This document shows positions 24,475 through 32,526 of a DNA stretch of 32,560 nt, piece after piece (the first letter of the stretch is position 1; the number at the start of each line of letters is the position of its first letter). The notes under the pieces were generated by a model, which was given only the letters and a program-made list of their open reading frames with translations, was not told where the DNA came from and did no database searches. The stretch comes from Prevotellaceae bacterium. GTDB lineage: Bacteria; Bacteroidota; Bacteroidia; Bacteroidales; UBA932. The stretch is taken from contig JAITIA010000075.1 in NCBI GenBank assembly GCA_031279695.1, positions 1-32,560 of the forward strand, given 5' to 3'. The translations under genes were made by a program, and so were the position numbers.

Positions 24475-25728
24475 TTATTTACTGTTCAACGCTGTGATGG
24501 TTTTTATTCTCACTGCCTTTAATGCCGGAAAAAAGCCTGCCATTGTGCCGGCAACAATCAGCAGGACGGTTGCCTGTATTGCTACGTTCAAATCCACTGT
24601 GGGATTGACAAATACATTCATCGATATGCCGGCGCTGCCTGCCGATTTACCGAACATTCCCGACATCAGTTCGGTTATTCCTACTCCGCAAACAAGCCCG
24701 ATGTAGCCAAAAATTGTTGTAATAATAATCGACTCAATCACAACTAAGCGCAAAATACTTGCAGGCGAGGCGCCAATAGCCTTGCGTATGCCAAACTCGC
24801 GCGTCCGTTCGCGCACCGTTACCAGCATTATATTGCTGACGCCCACAATGCCCGACAGAAGGGTAAAAATGCCGATTATCCAAACCGCAATGTTGATAAA
24901 ACGCGATACACCTGCCATTTGCAGATAATTTTCGAAGCGATTCCAGTACCAGAGAGCCCCGTTGTCGTTGGGAGAAATCTGCTTAAATTGCCCGACTCTG
25001 TTTTTATAGCGATGAATAAAGTCGTTACTGCCCTCAAGGTTGTCGATTTTTTCGCTCAGCGTGAATGCCATATTCGACACTCTGTGTCCCATGCTGTAAA
25101 TTGCCTGCGACGTTGTCAGCGGAATATATGCCGTAGTCTGATCCTGCCGGTTTTCAACATGATATATTCCTGTAACAAGGTACATGTTGCCGTCGATATT
25201 CACATGTTTCCCTATGGCTTGTGCGCCTTTGAACAGAATTTCGACCGCCTTTTTCGACAGCACTGTCGTTTTCCGCTTTTCTTTCAAATCCGGATAGTTG
25301 ATAAAACGCCCTTCGTCCAATTTCAATCCGTTGATCATCATTATATCGGCTGTTGCGCCGTAAACGCTCGAATTAATATATTCCGCTCCGAAACTGATGT
25401 TTTTGCTGCCCAGATTTGTTCTTGCCGTAGCAAAACCCACCTCGCCGGAAAATTCCGTTTCAGCAAAATCAACATCCTGATTATAAAGAACAATTTGACG
25501 TTTCGACGGCAATCCCGCATACGGGACGTTTGTGCGTCCGCCGAAAACCATCACAACATTAACCAATTCGTCGCCCCAGTTCGATGTAAATCCGTTTTTC
25601 AGCCCGTTGCCCGCGCCAAGCAGAACGATAAGCATAAATATTCCCCACGCCACCGCAAATCCGGTGAGAAAGGTGCGCATTTTATTACGGCGGATTGTGC
25701 TGAGTATTTCCTGTAAGAGACTGATCAT
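24475..25728 (-). CDS. MacB-type ABC transporter permease (first of pair)
   Basis: The 417-residue permease has the same build as its downstream neighbour: an N-terminal membrane segment (about 18-40, FLTGFAVAWGIFMLIVLLG), a large MacB-like extracytoplasmic domain, and three C-terminal membrane segments with the loop VRERTREFGIRKAIGASP. The two permeases are clearly related but diverged, suggesting an old tandem duplication that now forms a heterodimer. It begins 9 bp after the ATPase gene stop, so coupling is likely. MacB-like pumps move peptides, siderophores, lipoproteins or drugs by a mechanotransmission cycle. Which of these applies here cannot be told from the sequence. Confidence 0.92.
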   Translation of the reverse strand: MISLLQEILSTIRRNKMRTFLTGFAVAWGIFMLIVLLGAGNGLKNGFTSNWGDELVNVVMVFGGRTNVPYAGLPSKRQIVLYNQDVDFAETEFSGEVGFATARTNLGSKNISFGAEYINSSVYGATADIMMINGLKLDEGRFINYPDLKEKRKTTVLSKKAVEILFKGAQAIGKHVNIDGNMYLVTGIYHVENRQDQTTAYIPLTTSQAIYSMGHRVSNMAFTLSEKIDNLEGSNDFIHRYKNRVGQFKQISPNDNGALWYWNRFENYLQMAGVSRFINIAVWIIGIFTLLSGIVGVSNIMLVTVRERTREFGIRKAIGASPASILRLVVIESIIITTIFGYIGLVCGVGITELMSGMFGKSAGSAGISMNVFVNPTVDLNVAIQATVLLIVAGTMAGFFPALKAVRIKTITALNSK

Positions 25729-25737
25729 CGGTATCGA

Positions 25738-26448
25738 TTATTTAATTTCGGAGTCGGGCGACGATTTCTTTTTATGCGTATTTTTTTCGATACGATCAAT
25801 GACGCCGTCGCTCAGGTGGATTATTTTGTCGGTTTTATTGGCTATTCCCGATTCATGCGTAACAATAATCATTGTCATGCCCTCGCGGTTAATATCGCGC
25901 AGTATTTTAATCACTTCCAGCGAGGTTTTACTATCGAGAGCGCCGGTGGGTTCGTCGGCCAAAATCATGTGAGGCTTGGTAATCAGGGCTCGGGCAATTG
26001 CCACGCGCTGCTTTTGCCCGCCCGACAGTTCGGCAGGCATGTGATGCGCCCATTCTTTGAGCCCGAGTTTATCTAAATATTCCAGAGCAATTTTATTGCG
26101 CGTCCGCCTGCCAACTTTTTGATAATAAAGAGGCAGCGCCACATTTTCCAGCGCGTTTTTAAAACTTATAAGATTGAACGACTGGAACACAAACCCAATC
26201 AGTTTGTTCCGATAGCTCGACGAGCGGGTTTCGGTCAGATTGTCGATAAATGTTCCGTTGAGATAATATTTGCCAGTATCGTAAGTATCAAGTATTCCAA
26301 GGATATTGAGTAAAGTAGATTTCCCCGAGCCTGAGGCTCCCATAATTGATACAAATTCTCCTTTTTCGATGTGCAAATCAATTCCTTTAAGTACGTGTAG
26401 CGGAGTGCCCGTGTAGTAGGTTTTGTTAATATTTTCAAGTCTGATCAT
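25738..26448 (-). CDS. ABC transporter ATP-binding protein (MacB/LolD type)
   Basis: The 236-residue ATPase subunit drives the two following permeases. Walker A is GASGSGKST (37-45), the signature is LSGGQKQRVAIARAL, Walker B is MILADEPTGALD, and the switch histidine is in IIVTHE. The extended start MIRLENINKTYYTGTPLHVLKGIDL is typical of the LolD/MacB/FtsE group. The last 20 residues form a lysine-rich polar tail. It is the first gene of the exporter operon. The 157 bp upstream are very A/T-rich, with a pyrimidine run (26510-26540) and no convincing TAnnTTTG box before the repeat element at 26606. Confidence 0.95.
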   Translation of the reverse strand: MIRLENINKTYYTGTPLHVLKGIDLHIEKGEFVSIMGASGSGKSTLLNILGILDTYDTGKYYLNGTFIDNLTETRSSSYRNKLIGFVFQSFNLISFKNALENVALPLYYQKVGRRTRNKIALEYLDKLGLKEWAHHMPAELSGGQKQRVAIARALITKPHMILADEPTGALDSKTSLEVIKILRDINREGMTMIIVTHESGIANKTDKIIHLSDGVIDRIEKNTHKKKSSPDSEIK

Positions 26449-26685
26449 GTTTTATACTTTATACTTATTAAATGGTTACTAATTTTATTTATTTATGTTT
26501 CTTACATTTATATATTTTTTTTCTTTTCTTTTCTTTTTTTATCTCATATAAGACGTAAAAGAAGGAAAAAAGTTACATCGATGTGAAAATTTTTTCTCAA
26601 ATATTTAGTGTCTGTCCATAAAGTCGGATACACGCAACCGCCGTCCCGCCAGGGACGGAATGTTGGTAGAAAACTGCATAAATCA

Positions 26686-26748
26686 ATAGCACCTCAAAAA
26701 AAGATTTAGCCCCACCTTTTCCGGCTAAATCTTTTTTTGAGGTGCTAT
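26686..26748. repeat. Perfect 26-bp inverted repeat with 11-base loop
   Basis: The left arm at 26686-26711 and right arm at 26723-26748 are exact reverse complements, running from ATAGCACCTC through an A7 run to GATTTAGCC. Parts of the arm recur at 27145 (TAGCACCTCAA) and at 32066-32082 (the A-run with GATTTAGCC). Confidence 0.92.
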
Positions 26749-26956
26749 GAAAAAATTTTATAGAAAAAAATGCCTGCGGCGGATAGGCTGGGACGGAAAG
26801 TCCCGCAGGGACTGCACATTATTAACCGGTGGCTTTAGCCTCCGGCAGCGACCTTGCCACGGCTGTTGGGACAAGTTTCTACCTTGTCCACTCTATCTAC
26901 GCAGGCTGTGCCTGCATTTGCACCTTTGTTGGAGGCGCAGCCTGCCAAGATAAACC

Positions 26957-26977
26957 GGACGAGGCACAGCCTCGTCC
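26957..26977. repeat. REP-like hairpin GGACGAGGC-ACA-GCCTCGTCC
   Basis: A perfect 9-bp stem with a three-base loop inside element B. The same stem occurs at 32130-32150 with a TGT loop. Confidence 0.85.
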
Positions 26978-27321
26978 GAACAACGGTCCCGCAGGGACTG
27001 CACAATAAATCAACCACTTCCACATTCCGTCCCTGCGGGACGGCGATTACGAAGTTGGGCTTGCGTTTTCTACCAACATTCCGTCCCTGACGGGACGGCG
27101 ATTGCGTGTATTCGAGTTTTCGGACGGACACTATATATTTTATCAATAGCACCTCAATCTTTTTTTCAACCGTAAAATAATCGTCATTTTTGCAGCAAAA
27201 ATCATTTTTGGAGGCTCTGTAAAGACAGCAAAGACGAACTAAAAGCAAAAAATATTGTTTTGATTTTATGAGAATTGAAAAATTTTCTGAAATATTTTTT
27301 TTCAGTATGAAAAAAACTTCA

Positions 27322-27329
27322 TACATTTG
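27322..27329 (+). promoter_or_regulatory. -7 element for greA
   Basis: TACATTTG matches TAnnTTTG, with a T-rich sequence (not a clean TTTG) at the -33 position. It lies 77 bp before the greA ATG at 27406 and downstream of element B, so greA has its own start. Confidence 0.5.
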
Positions 27330-27405
27330 TACAAGTTTTATGGTATTAGAGTTCCGAAAAAAACGGGATTCTTTTTTATTTAGAAATTTTTAATTAATTA
27401 CAGTT

Positions 27406-27879
27406 ATGTCAACTACTAATTATATTACGGAAGATGGATTACAGAAACTCCGTCAGGAGCTTGAACATCTCAAAAGTGTCGAACGACCGGAAATATCGCG
27501 GCAAATTGCGGAAGCACGCGACAAGGGCGACTTGTCGGAAAATGCAGAATACGACGCCGCCAAAGACGCGCAGGGAATGCTTGAAATGAAAATTTCAAAA
27601 CTCGAAAACATGATTTCCAATGCGCGGGTAATCGACGAGTCGAAAATCGACCTGTCGAAAGTCCAGATATTGAGCAAGGTGAAATTGAAAAATCTGCAGA
27701 CCCAAGCCAGCATGGAATACACTCTGGTTGCCGAAGCCGAAGCCAATTTGAAGGAAAACAAACTGTCGGTCGGGACGCCCATTGCCAAAGCACTGCTTGG
27801 ACATAAAAAAGGCGATATTGTTGAAATCACTATTCCGGCAGGAAAAATGAAGCTTGAAATAATAAATATTTCAATCTGA
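27406..27879 (+). CDS. greA: Transcription elongation factor GreA
   Basis: GreA stimulates cleavage of the backtracked transcript by RNA polymerase. The 157-residue protein has the N-terminal coiled coil (about 10-75) with the tip motif GDLSENAEYDAAKDAQ, which contains the acidic catalytic residues (the D and E of DLSENAEY). A C-terminal FKBP-like domain follows, with YTLVAEAEANLKENKLSVGTPIAKALLGHKKGDIVEI in the expected place. The length is standard and the ATG start fits. It is followed within 7 bp by the DUF2520 gene, with which it is probably co-transcribed. Confidence 0.96.
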   Translation: MSTTNYITEDGLQKLRQELEHLKSVERPEISRQIAEARDKGDLSENAEYDAAKDAQGMLEMKISKLENMISNARVIDESKIDLSKVQILSKVKLKNLQTQASMEYTLVAEAEANLKENKLSVGTPIAKALLGHKKGDIVEITIPAGKMKLEIINISI

Positions 27880-27886
27880 AAAACAG

Positions 27887-28654
27887 ATGAATATAGCCAT
27901 TGTGGGCGCCGGCAATCTGGCGAGTTCGTTAGCGCCGGCGCTCGTCGAATCGGGGCAAAAAATTACGCGCATCTGTTCGCGCACATTTGAACATGCAAAA
28001 ATACTTGCCCAAAAAGTAAACGCCATGGCGGTATCCAATATTTCGGATTTGGGCGCTGCAAAATTCTATATTCTGGCAACGCCCGACAGCGAGCTGGAAC
28101 AAGCGCTTGCCGCTTTGCCCGTTGATAACAACAGTATTGTGATGCACGTATCCGGCTCTACATCAATGAGTGTCATTGAAAAATATCACAAAAACTGTGG
28201 CGTGCTGTATCCTTTGCAAACTTTTTCGACAGCCCGACCGATAGCCGATTTCAGCAATGTTCCGCTGTTTATCGAAGCAAATTCGACGGAAAATTTGGAA
28301 CAAATATATGCTGTGGCAAGCAAAATGTCGAAAAAAGTTGTGGAGTTAAATTCCGCACAGCGTCTCGGATTGCACATTTCGGCAGTTTTTGCCTGCAATT
28401 TTGTGAACAGCATGTTAGCCTGTTCTGCCGATATTTGCCATCTGTATGACATTGATTTTGGTCATTTGCAGGCGCTTGTGCAGGAAACAGTCGATAAAGC
28501 CTTTGCCGGCAACAATCCTGCAAAACTGCAAACCGGACCGGCAAAACGCCGCGATTTGCAAACAATCGACAAACATATTGAAGCGCTGCGCAACAACGCC
28601 GAAATGCAGCAATTATATGAAAAAATCACAAAATACATCATAAATACACGCTAA
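27887..28654 (+). CDS. Rossmann-fold DUF2520-domain oxidoreductase-like protein
   Basis: The 255-residue cytoplasmic protein starts with a nucleotide-binding beta-alpha-beta unit (IAIVGAGNLASSLAPAL, residues 3-19), as in NAD(P)-dependent dehydrogenases of the NADP-F420 and 6-phosphogluconate type. The DUF2520 half follows, with VSGSTSM (about 88-94), GVLYPLQTFS (about 105-114) and LHISAVFACNFVNSM in the helical C-terminal domain. Proteins of this family are common in Bacteroidetes and have no proven substrate. A dehydrogenase or reductase function is inferred only from the fold. It follows greA by 7 bp. Confidence 0.88.
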   Translation: MNIAIVGAGNLASSLAPALVESGQKITRICSRTFEHAKILAQKVNAMAVSNISDLGAAKFYILATPDSELEQALAALPVDNNSIVMHVSGSTSMSVIEKYHKNCGVLYPLQTFSTARPIADFSNVPLFIEANSTENLEQIYAVASKMSKKVVELNSAQRLGLHISAVFACNFVNSMLACSADICHLYDIDFGHLQALVQETVDKAFAGNNPAKLQTGPAKRRDLQTIDKHIEALRNNAEMQQLYEKITKYIINTR

Positions 28655-28921
28655 TTGTTTTAACATTTGTTTATTGATATTATTTGCCGATTAAACGATA
28701 TATATCATTGAAATTAAGTGTTTTGAAAAAACATGCGACATTATTAAAAAAAACAGAAACGGAATCTTAAAAAAAACAGAGTAATTTTATTGCCAAATGC
28801 AGGCTAAACTACTGATTGTGAAGCCAGATATAAAAATACGAGCAAATTCAACGAAATATTTTACAATCGATTAATGATGTTAAATTTTGTTAATGCCAAT
28901 TTTCGTATAAAATATACAGAG
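28655..28921. other. A/T-rich intergenic region upstream of the GH25 gene
   Basis: No gene is seen in these roughly 300 bases. ACAGAGTAATTTT occurs twice (28776-28788 and 28916-28928). The second copy contains the -7 box used for the next gene and the first copy contains a weaker TAATTTTA variant, so an old promoter duplication is possible. No terminator hairpin was found after the DUF2520 gene. Confidence 0.5.
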
Positions 28922-28929
28922 TAATTTTG
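28922..28929 (+). promoter_or_regulatory. -7 element for the GH25 muramidase gene
   Basis: TAATTTTG matches TAnnTTTG, with TTTC at 28900-28903 as an approximate -33 box after an 18-bp spacer. It lies 27 bp before the ATG. Confidence 0.5.
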
Positions 28930-28955
28930 CAGGCGAAAATGTGTAAATTAAGTTT

Positions 28956-29678
28956 ATGAAATATATTTGTATATTAAAAATTATATCCTGTCTTATTTTT
29001 TCAGTACAGGCTCATTCCGCACCAAAAAAAATGCATGTTTTTGGCGTCTCTGCTCCATCTTATACCATTCACGGAATAGATGTTTCGAGGTATCAGGACA
29101 AAATTGACTGGAAACATTTATCGAACTACAAAACAGGAAAGGACAGTGTGGGCATTACTTTTGCCTTTGTTAAAGCAACAGAAGGTCAAACTCTTAAAGA
29201 CAGATATTTTGAGTATAACTGGCAGGAAACAACAAAATATAATATTATACGCGGCGCGTATCATTATTACAAACCAAATACAAATTCGGTGCTGCAAGCC
29301 AAAAATTTTATCCGGCACGTCAAACTGCAAAAAGGTGATTTACCGCCGGTTCTCGACATTGAAGAGGTTGGCAAATATGGCGTGAAAAACATGAAAAAAG
29401 GTCTGAAAAACTGGCTGAAAATGATTGAATCTCATTATGGTATAAAACCAATAATATACACAAACATAAGTTTCTACAAATCGTATCTTTCGGGCAGCGA
29501 TTTTAAAGAATATCGTTTCTGGATTGCTCATTACAGCAATATTACGCCTAAAATACACAAAGACTGGATATTCTGGCAATACAGCGACAAGGGCGTGATA
29601 AAAAATATCCGCTCCAAAGTTGCTCTTAATGTTCACAGTGGCACAAAAAAAGACTTGCTTTATCTTTGTAAACAATAA
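28956..29678 (+). CDS. Secreted GH25-family muramidase (lysozyme)
   Basis: GH25 enzymes cut the MurNAc-GlcNAc beta-1,4 bond of peptidoglycan. The 240-residue product has an N-terminal export signal (hydrophobic 4-17, likely cut near QAHSA). The family barrel follows: HGIDVSRYQ with the active-site Asp42, FAFVKATEGQTLKD (69-82), GAYHYYKP (100-107), the catalytic-acid region PVLDIEE with Asp134 and Glu136, PIIYTN (165-170), RFWIAHY (187-193) and DWIFWQYSDKG (203-213). The family usually ends with V-D-x-N-x-F, whose Asp lies in the active site. Here the corresponding position reads VALNVH, so that Asp appears to be Ala223. It probably acts in the periplasm or outside the cell on its own or other bacteria's wall. 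It stands alone with its own promoter. Confidence 0.9.
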   Translation: MKYICILKIISCLIFSVQAHSAPKKMHVFGVSAPSYTIHGIDVSRYQDKIDWKHLSNYKTGKDSVGITFAFVKATEGQTLKDRYFEYNWQETTKYNIIRGAYHYYKPNTNSVLQAKNFIRHVKLQKGDLPPVLDIEEVGKYGVKNMKKGLKNWLKMIESHYGIKPIIYTNISFYKSYLSGSDFKEYRFWIAHYSNITPKIHKDWIFWQYSDKGVIKNIRSKVALNVHSGTKKDLLYLCKQ

Positions 29679-29783
29679 GAAACGAAATTTACAAAAAAGC
29701 GGCTGCCTACCAAAACGGTTGATAAATTCGCCCTCAAACCGTAAAATTTTTCGGCTAAATTTTTAATTCTTGGATATTTGTTA

Positions 29784-29791
29784 TATTTTTG
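29784..29791 (+). promoter_or_regulatory. -7 element for the secreted glycosidase-like gene
   Basis: TATTTTTG matches TAnnTTTG, 20 bp before the ATG at 29811. The -33 region is T-rich (TTTT at 29761-29764, 19 bp away) without a clean TTTG. Confidence 0.45.
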
Positions 29792-29810
29792 CACAAAAAA
29801 ACTGCAGAAT

Positions 29811-31988
29811 ATGAAAAAATTTTTATTTATTATTTGCTTGTGGCTCTGTACTGTTGCGGCAAAATCTCAGACAGGTACAAACGCAAAAAACGGCGAAAAA
29901 ACAGGTTTCCAGACCGCCTCAATGTGGAAACCGTCAATTGATGTGCGGGCGGATGTTGCCATTATTTATGGCGTTGGCGGAAATCCGTCGGACAAGGGAC
30001 GGCAGGAACAGTTTGAACGGCGCGTCAAATCGTGGCGCGACCGCGGATATACTGTCCATTTCATGGGCGGAATTGCCTGGGGCAGTTATGCCGATTATTT
30101 TACCGGTCAATGGGACGGTAAACCGCATCTCGACGAAGGTCAGAAAACAGTGAACGGCGACACTATCTGGCACGGACGGATGACGCCATATATCGTTCCG
30201 TCAAAGAATTTTTTGCACTATATCAAGGAGATGCATATCCGCCGCGTGATTGACGCCGGCATCGACGCAATATATATGGAAGAGCCCGAATTTTGGATGC
30301 GGGCGGGCTACAGCGAAGCATTTCGCCGCGAATGGCTCGAATACTACGGATTTCCGTGGCGTCCGCAGCACGAATCGCCCGAAAACACTTACCTGTCCAA
30401 CAAACTGAAATATCATCTCTACTATCGCGCTCTCGAAGAGGTGTTTACCTACGCCAAAGAATACGGCAAAAGCAAAGGGATGAACGTCCGCTGCTATGTG
30501 CCAACACATTCGCTGGTCAATTATTCGTCGTGGGCTATTGTCAGTCCCGAAGCCTCGCTCGCCTCGCTGCCCTGCGTCGATGGCTACATTGCGCAGGTGT
30601 GGACGGGAACATCGCGCGAAGCAACTTTCTACAACGGCGTCCGCCGCGAACGGGTTTTTGAAAACGCTTTTCTCGAATACGGCTCAATGGAGTCGATGAC
30701 CCGCCCCACCGGTCGTAAAATGTTCTTCCTGACCGACCCCATCGAAGACCGTGCACGCGATTGGGACGATTATAAACTGAATTATCAGGCGACTTTCGTT
30801 GCCCAACTGCTCTATCCCTCAATAGCCAACTACGAGGTGATGCCCTGGCCCGGACGAATTTACGAGGGTCTGTATAAAACCTGCGCCTCGTGCGAAACAA
30901 AGGAGCAGATACCGCGCTTCTATTCCACACAAATGCAGGTGATGATCAACACGTTGAACGATATGCCACAATCGGACAATCGCGTGAGCGGCTCGCAGGG
31001 TATTGGCGTGCTGATGTCCAACTCGCTCATGTTTCAGCGTTTCCCTGACCATGCTGGTTACGATGACCCGCAGTTCTCGAATTTCTACGGACAAACGCTC
31101 CCGCTGCTCAAGCGCGGCGTTCCCGTTGCAACCGTACATGCTGAAAATGTTGCCATTCCCGATACCTGGCGCGACTTGAAGGTGCTGGTAATCTCGTACT
31201 CGAACATGAAACCGATGACGCCGGACTGCCACCGCCATATTGCGCAGTGGGTCAGGGACGGAGGACGGTTGGTGTATTGCGGAAAGGACGTCGATCCCTA
31301 TCAGTCGGTTATGGAATGGTGGAACAGCGACGGCAACAGGTATGCCGCCCCGTCGGAACATCTGTTTGAAATGCTGGGACTTGCCACCCGCACTCCTGCA
31401 ACAGGCGAATATCGCTGCGGCAAAGGCACGGTGTATGTGATGCGCGAAGAACCAAAAGAGTTTGTGCTGAATGCCGGCGGCGACAGGGAATATATCGAGA
31501 CCGTCAGCCGCGCCTGGCTTGCGGCAACGGGCAACGCTCTGCAAACAAAAAACAGCCTGACGCTCGAACGCGGCGCATACCTGATTGCCGCCGTCATGGA
31601 CGAAAGCGTTTCCGACGAGCCGCTGGAACTGAAAGGTTTGTATATCGACCTGTTCGACCCCGAATTGCCGGTACTCCGCACAAAAACGGTGAAGCCCGGC
31701 GAACAGACGTTTCTTTATAATCTTGCCGGCGTCAATAAAAAACGTCCGAAAATGCTATGCGGCGCATCGCGGATATACAACGAAACGGTGAAACGCCGCT
31801 CCTATTCGTTCACAGCAAAAAGTCCAGCTAACACCAACAATGTCAGCCGCGTACTGTTGCCGCAAAAGCCGAAATCGGTAAAAATAAACCAATCGCCCGC
31901 CAACTTCTCGTGGGACGACGCCTCCAACACCTGTCTGCTGAAATTTGAAAACAGTCCGGACGGAGTAGAGGTGGAAATTGATTTTTGA
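29811..31988 (+). CDS. Secreted glycoside-hydrolase-like protein of unknown specificity
   Basis: From the ATG at 29811 the product has 725 residues with a signal peptide (MKKFLFIICLWLCTVAAKSQ). I do not recognise a named family with certainty. The first 400 residues look like a TIM-barrel glycosidase: RVKSWRDRGYTVHFMGG, DAGIDAIYMEEPEFW (148-162, with Glu157/Glu158 as possible acids), LEYYGFPW, SKGMNVRCYVPTH and YEVMPWPGRI. Residues about 410-540 resemble the glutamine-amidotransferase-like trimerisation domain of GH42 enzymes (GIGVLMSNS, LKVLVISYSNMKPM, IAQWVRDGGRLVYCGKD). A beta-rich end follows. An ATG 33 bp upstream is in frame but lies before the promoter-like box. No Sus genes are adjacent. 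G+C looks higher than in neighbouring genes. Confidence 0.7.
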   Translation: MKKFLFIICLWLCTVAAKSQTGTNAKNGEKTGFQTASMWKPSIDVRADVAIIYGVGGNPSDKGRQEQFERRVKSWRDRGYTVHFMGGIAWGSYADYFTGQWDGKPHLDEGQKTVNGDTIWHGRMTPYIVPSKNFLHYIKEMHIRRVIDAGIDAIYMEEPEFWMRAGYSEAFRREWLEYYGFPWRPQHESPENTYLSNKLKYHLYYRALEEVFTYAKEYGKSKGMNVRCYVPTHSLVNYSSWAIVSPEASLASLPCVDGYIAQVWTGTSREATFYNGVRRERVFENAFLEYGSMESMTRPTGRKMFFLTDPIEDRARDWDDYKLNYQATFVAQLLYPSIANYEVMPWPGRIYEGLYKTCASCETKEQIPRFYSTQMQVMINTLNDMPQSDNRVSGSQGIGVLMSNSLMFQRFPDHAGYDDPQFSNFYGQTLPLLKRGVPVATVHAENVAIPDTWRDLKVLVISYSNMKPMTPDCHRHIAQWVRDGGRLVYCGKDVDPYQSVMEWWNSDGNRYAAPSEHLFEMLGLATRTPATGEYRCGKGTVYVMREEPKEFVLNAGGDREYIETVSRAWLAATGNALQTKNSLTLERGAYLIAAVMDESVSDEPLELKGLYIDLFDPELPVLRTKTVKPGEQTFLYNLAGVNKKRPKMLCGASRIYNETVKRRSYSFTAKSPANTNNVSRVLLPQKPKSVKINQSPANFSWDDASNTCLLKFENSPDGVEVEIDF

Positions 31989-32065
31989 TTGATGATTTTT
32001 GATTGATGCATACCGTATAAAGTACCTGAATTTTTCCTTCGTACCCTCTTCGTGGTTCTTCGTGT

Positions 32066-32251
32066 AAAAAAAAGATTTAGCCAGAAAAACCTTCCCCCAC
32101 TTGCGGGGGACGTAATTTCCCCATTGTTCGGACGAGGCTGTGCCTCGTCCGGTTTATCCGGCAGGCTGCGCCTGCCAACAAAGATGTAAATTCAGGCACA
32201 GCCTGTGTGGATAGAGCGAACAAGGTATAACCCCATTTTTCCGAGTTTTCG
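32066..32251. repeat. Element E: partial copy of the interior of element B
   Basis: 32124-32231 matches the reverse complement of the middle of element B, including the GGACGAGGC-TGT-GCCTCGTCC hairpin at 32130-32150 and the CAGGCTGCGCCTGCC and CAGGCACAGCCTG stems. It is preceded by an A-run with GATTTAGCC (32066-32082), as in the perfect palindrome of element B, and by a CCCCCACTTGCGGGGG stem (32095-32110). It ends CCGAGTTTTCG directly against element D. Confidence 0.7.
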
Positions 32252-32526
32252 TAAAGTCCGTCCATAAAGTCGGTCAAAATATTATTGTAACATGAAAGGC
32301 TGAGCAATCGAACAATCCGCAGGATTGCATCGCTCGGTAGAAACGGTTGCCAAAGAATTTCCTGCATCCCGCAGGGATGCAAATGCGTGTGTGTGATGAT
32401 GTTCTACCGAGCGATGCATCTCTACGAGATGCTAAAACCGCAGCCGCCATGACAACGGCGCAGTCCTCTGCGAAGCGCTTTGTATTCATATTATATATGT
32501 GTTTTATACTTTATGGACAGACACTA
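32252..32526. mobile_element. Element D: second copy of the MITE-like element C
   Basis: About 275 bp, in the same orientation as the element at 18918-19207 and about 90 percent identical by eye. The right end (GGACAGACACTA) is intact and the left end is degenerate (TAAAGTCCGTCC). The inner inverted repeat is 16 bp (32327-32342 with 32402-32417). It lacks one GCATCCCTGTGGGAT-type hairpin module present in element C. Confidence 0.75.

Larger units (their letters stand above)
26606..27133. mobile_element. Element B: 528-bp compound inverted-repeat (MITE-like) element
   Basis: It starts TAGTGTCTGTCC and ends GGACGGACACTA. Its terminal inverted repeats are about 69 bp (26606-26674 and 27065-27133) with only a few mismatches, and contain the CCGTCCC/GGGACGG hairpin. 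The inside holds a perfect 26-bp palindrome, a REP-like hairpin (26957-26977) and further GTCCCGCAGGGAC-type stems. No transposase gene is present. The short frames inside it show no family resemblance. The outer 12 bases and TA borders equal those of elements C and D. Confidence 0.78.

Noticed and set aside
26747-27326. Small frames inside element B on both strands
   Set aside because: They are bounded by the element, Cys/Arg/Gly-rich, and match no family. They reflect the GC-rich stems.
29715-29755. Possible terminator after the GH25 gene
   Set aside because: The stem is only 6 bp with a long loop, and the T run is offset by four bases, which is too weak to annotate.
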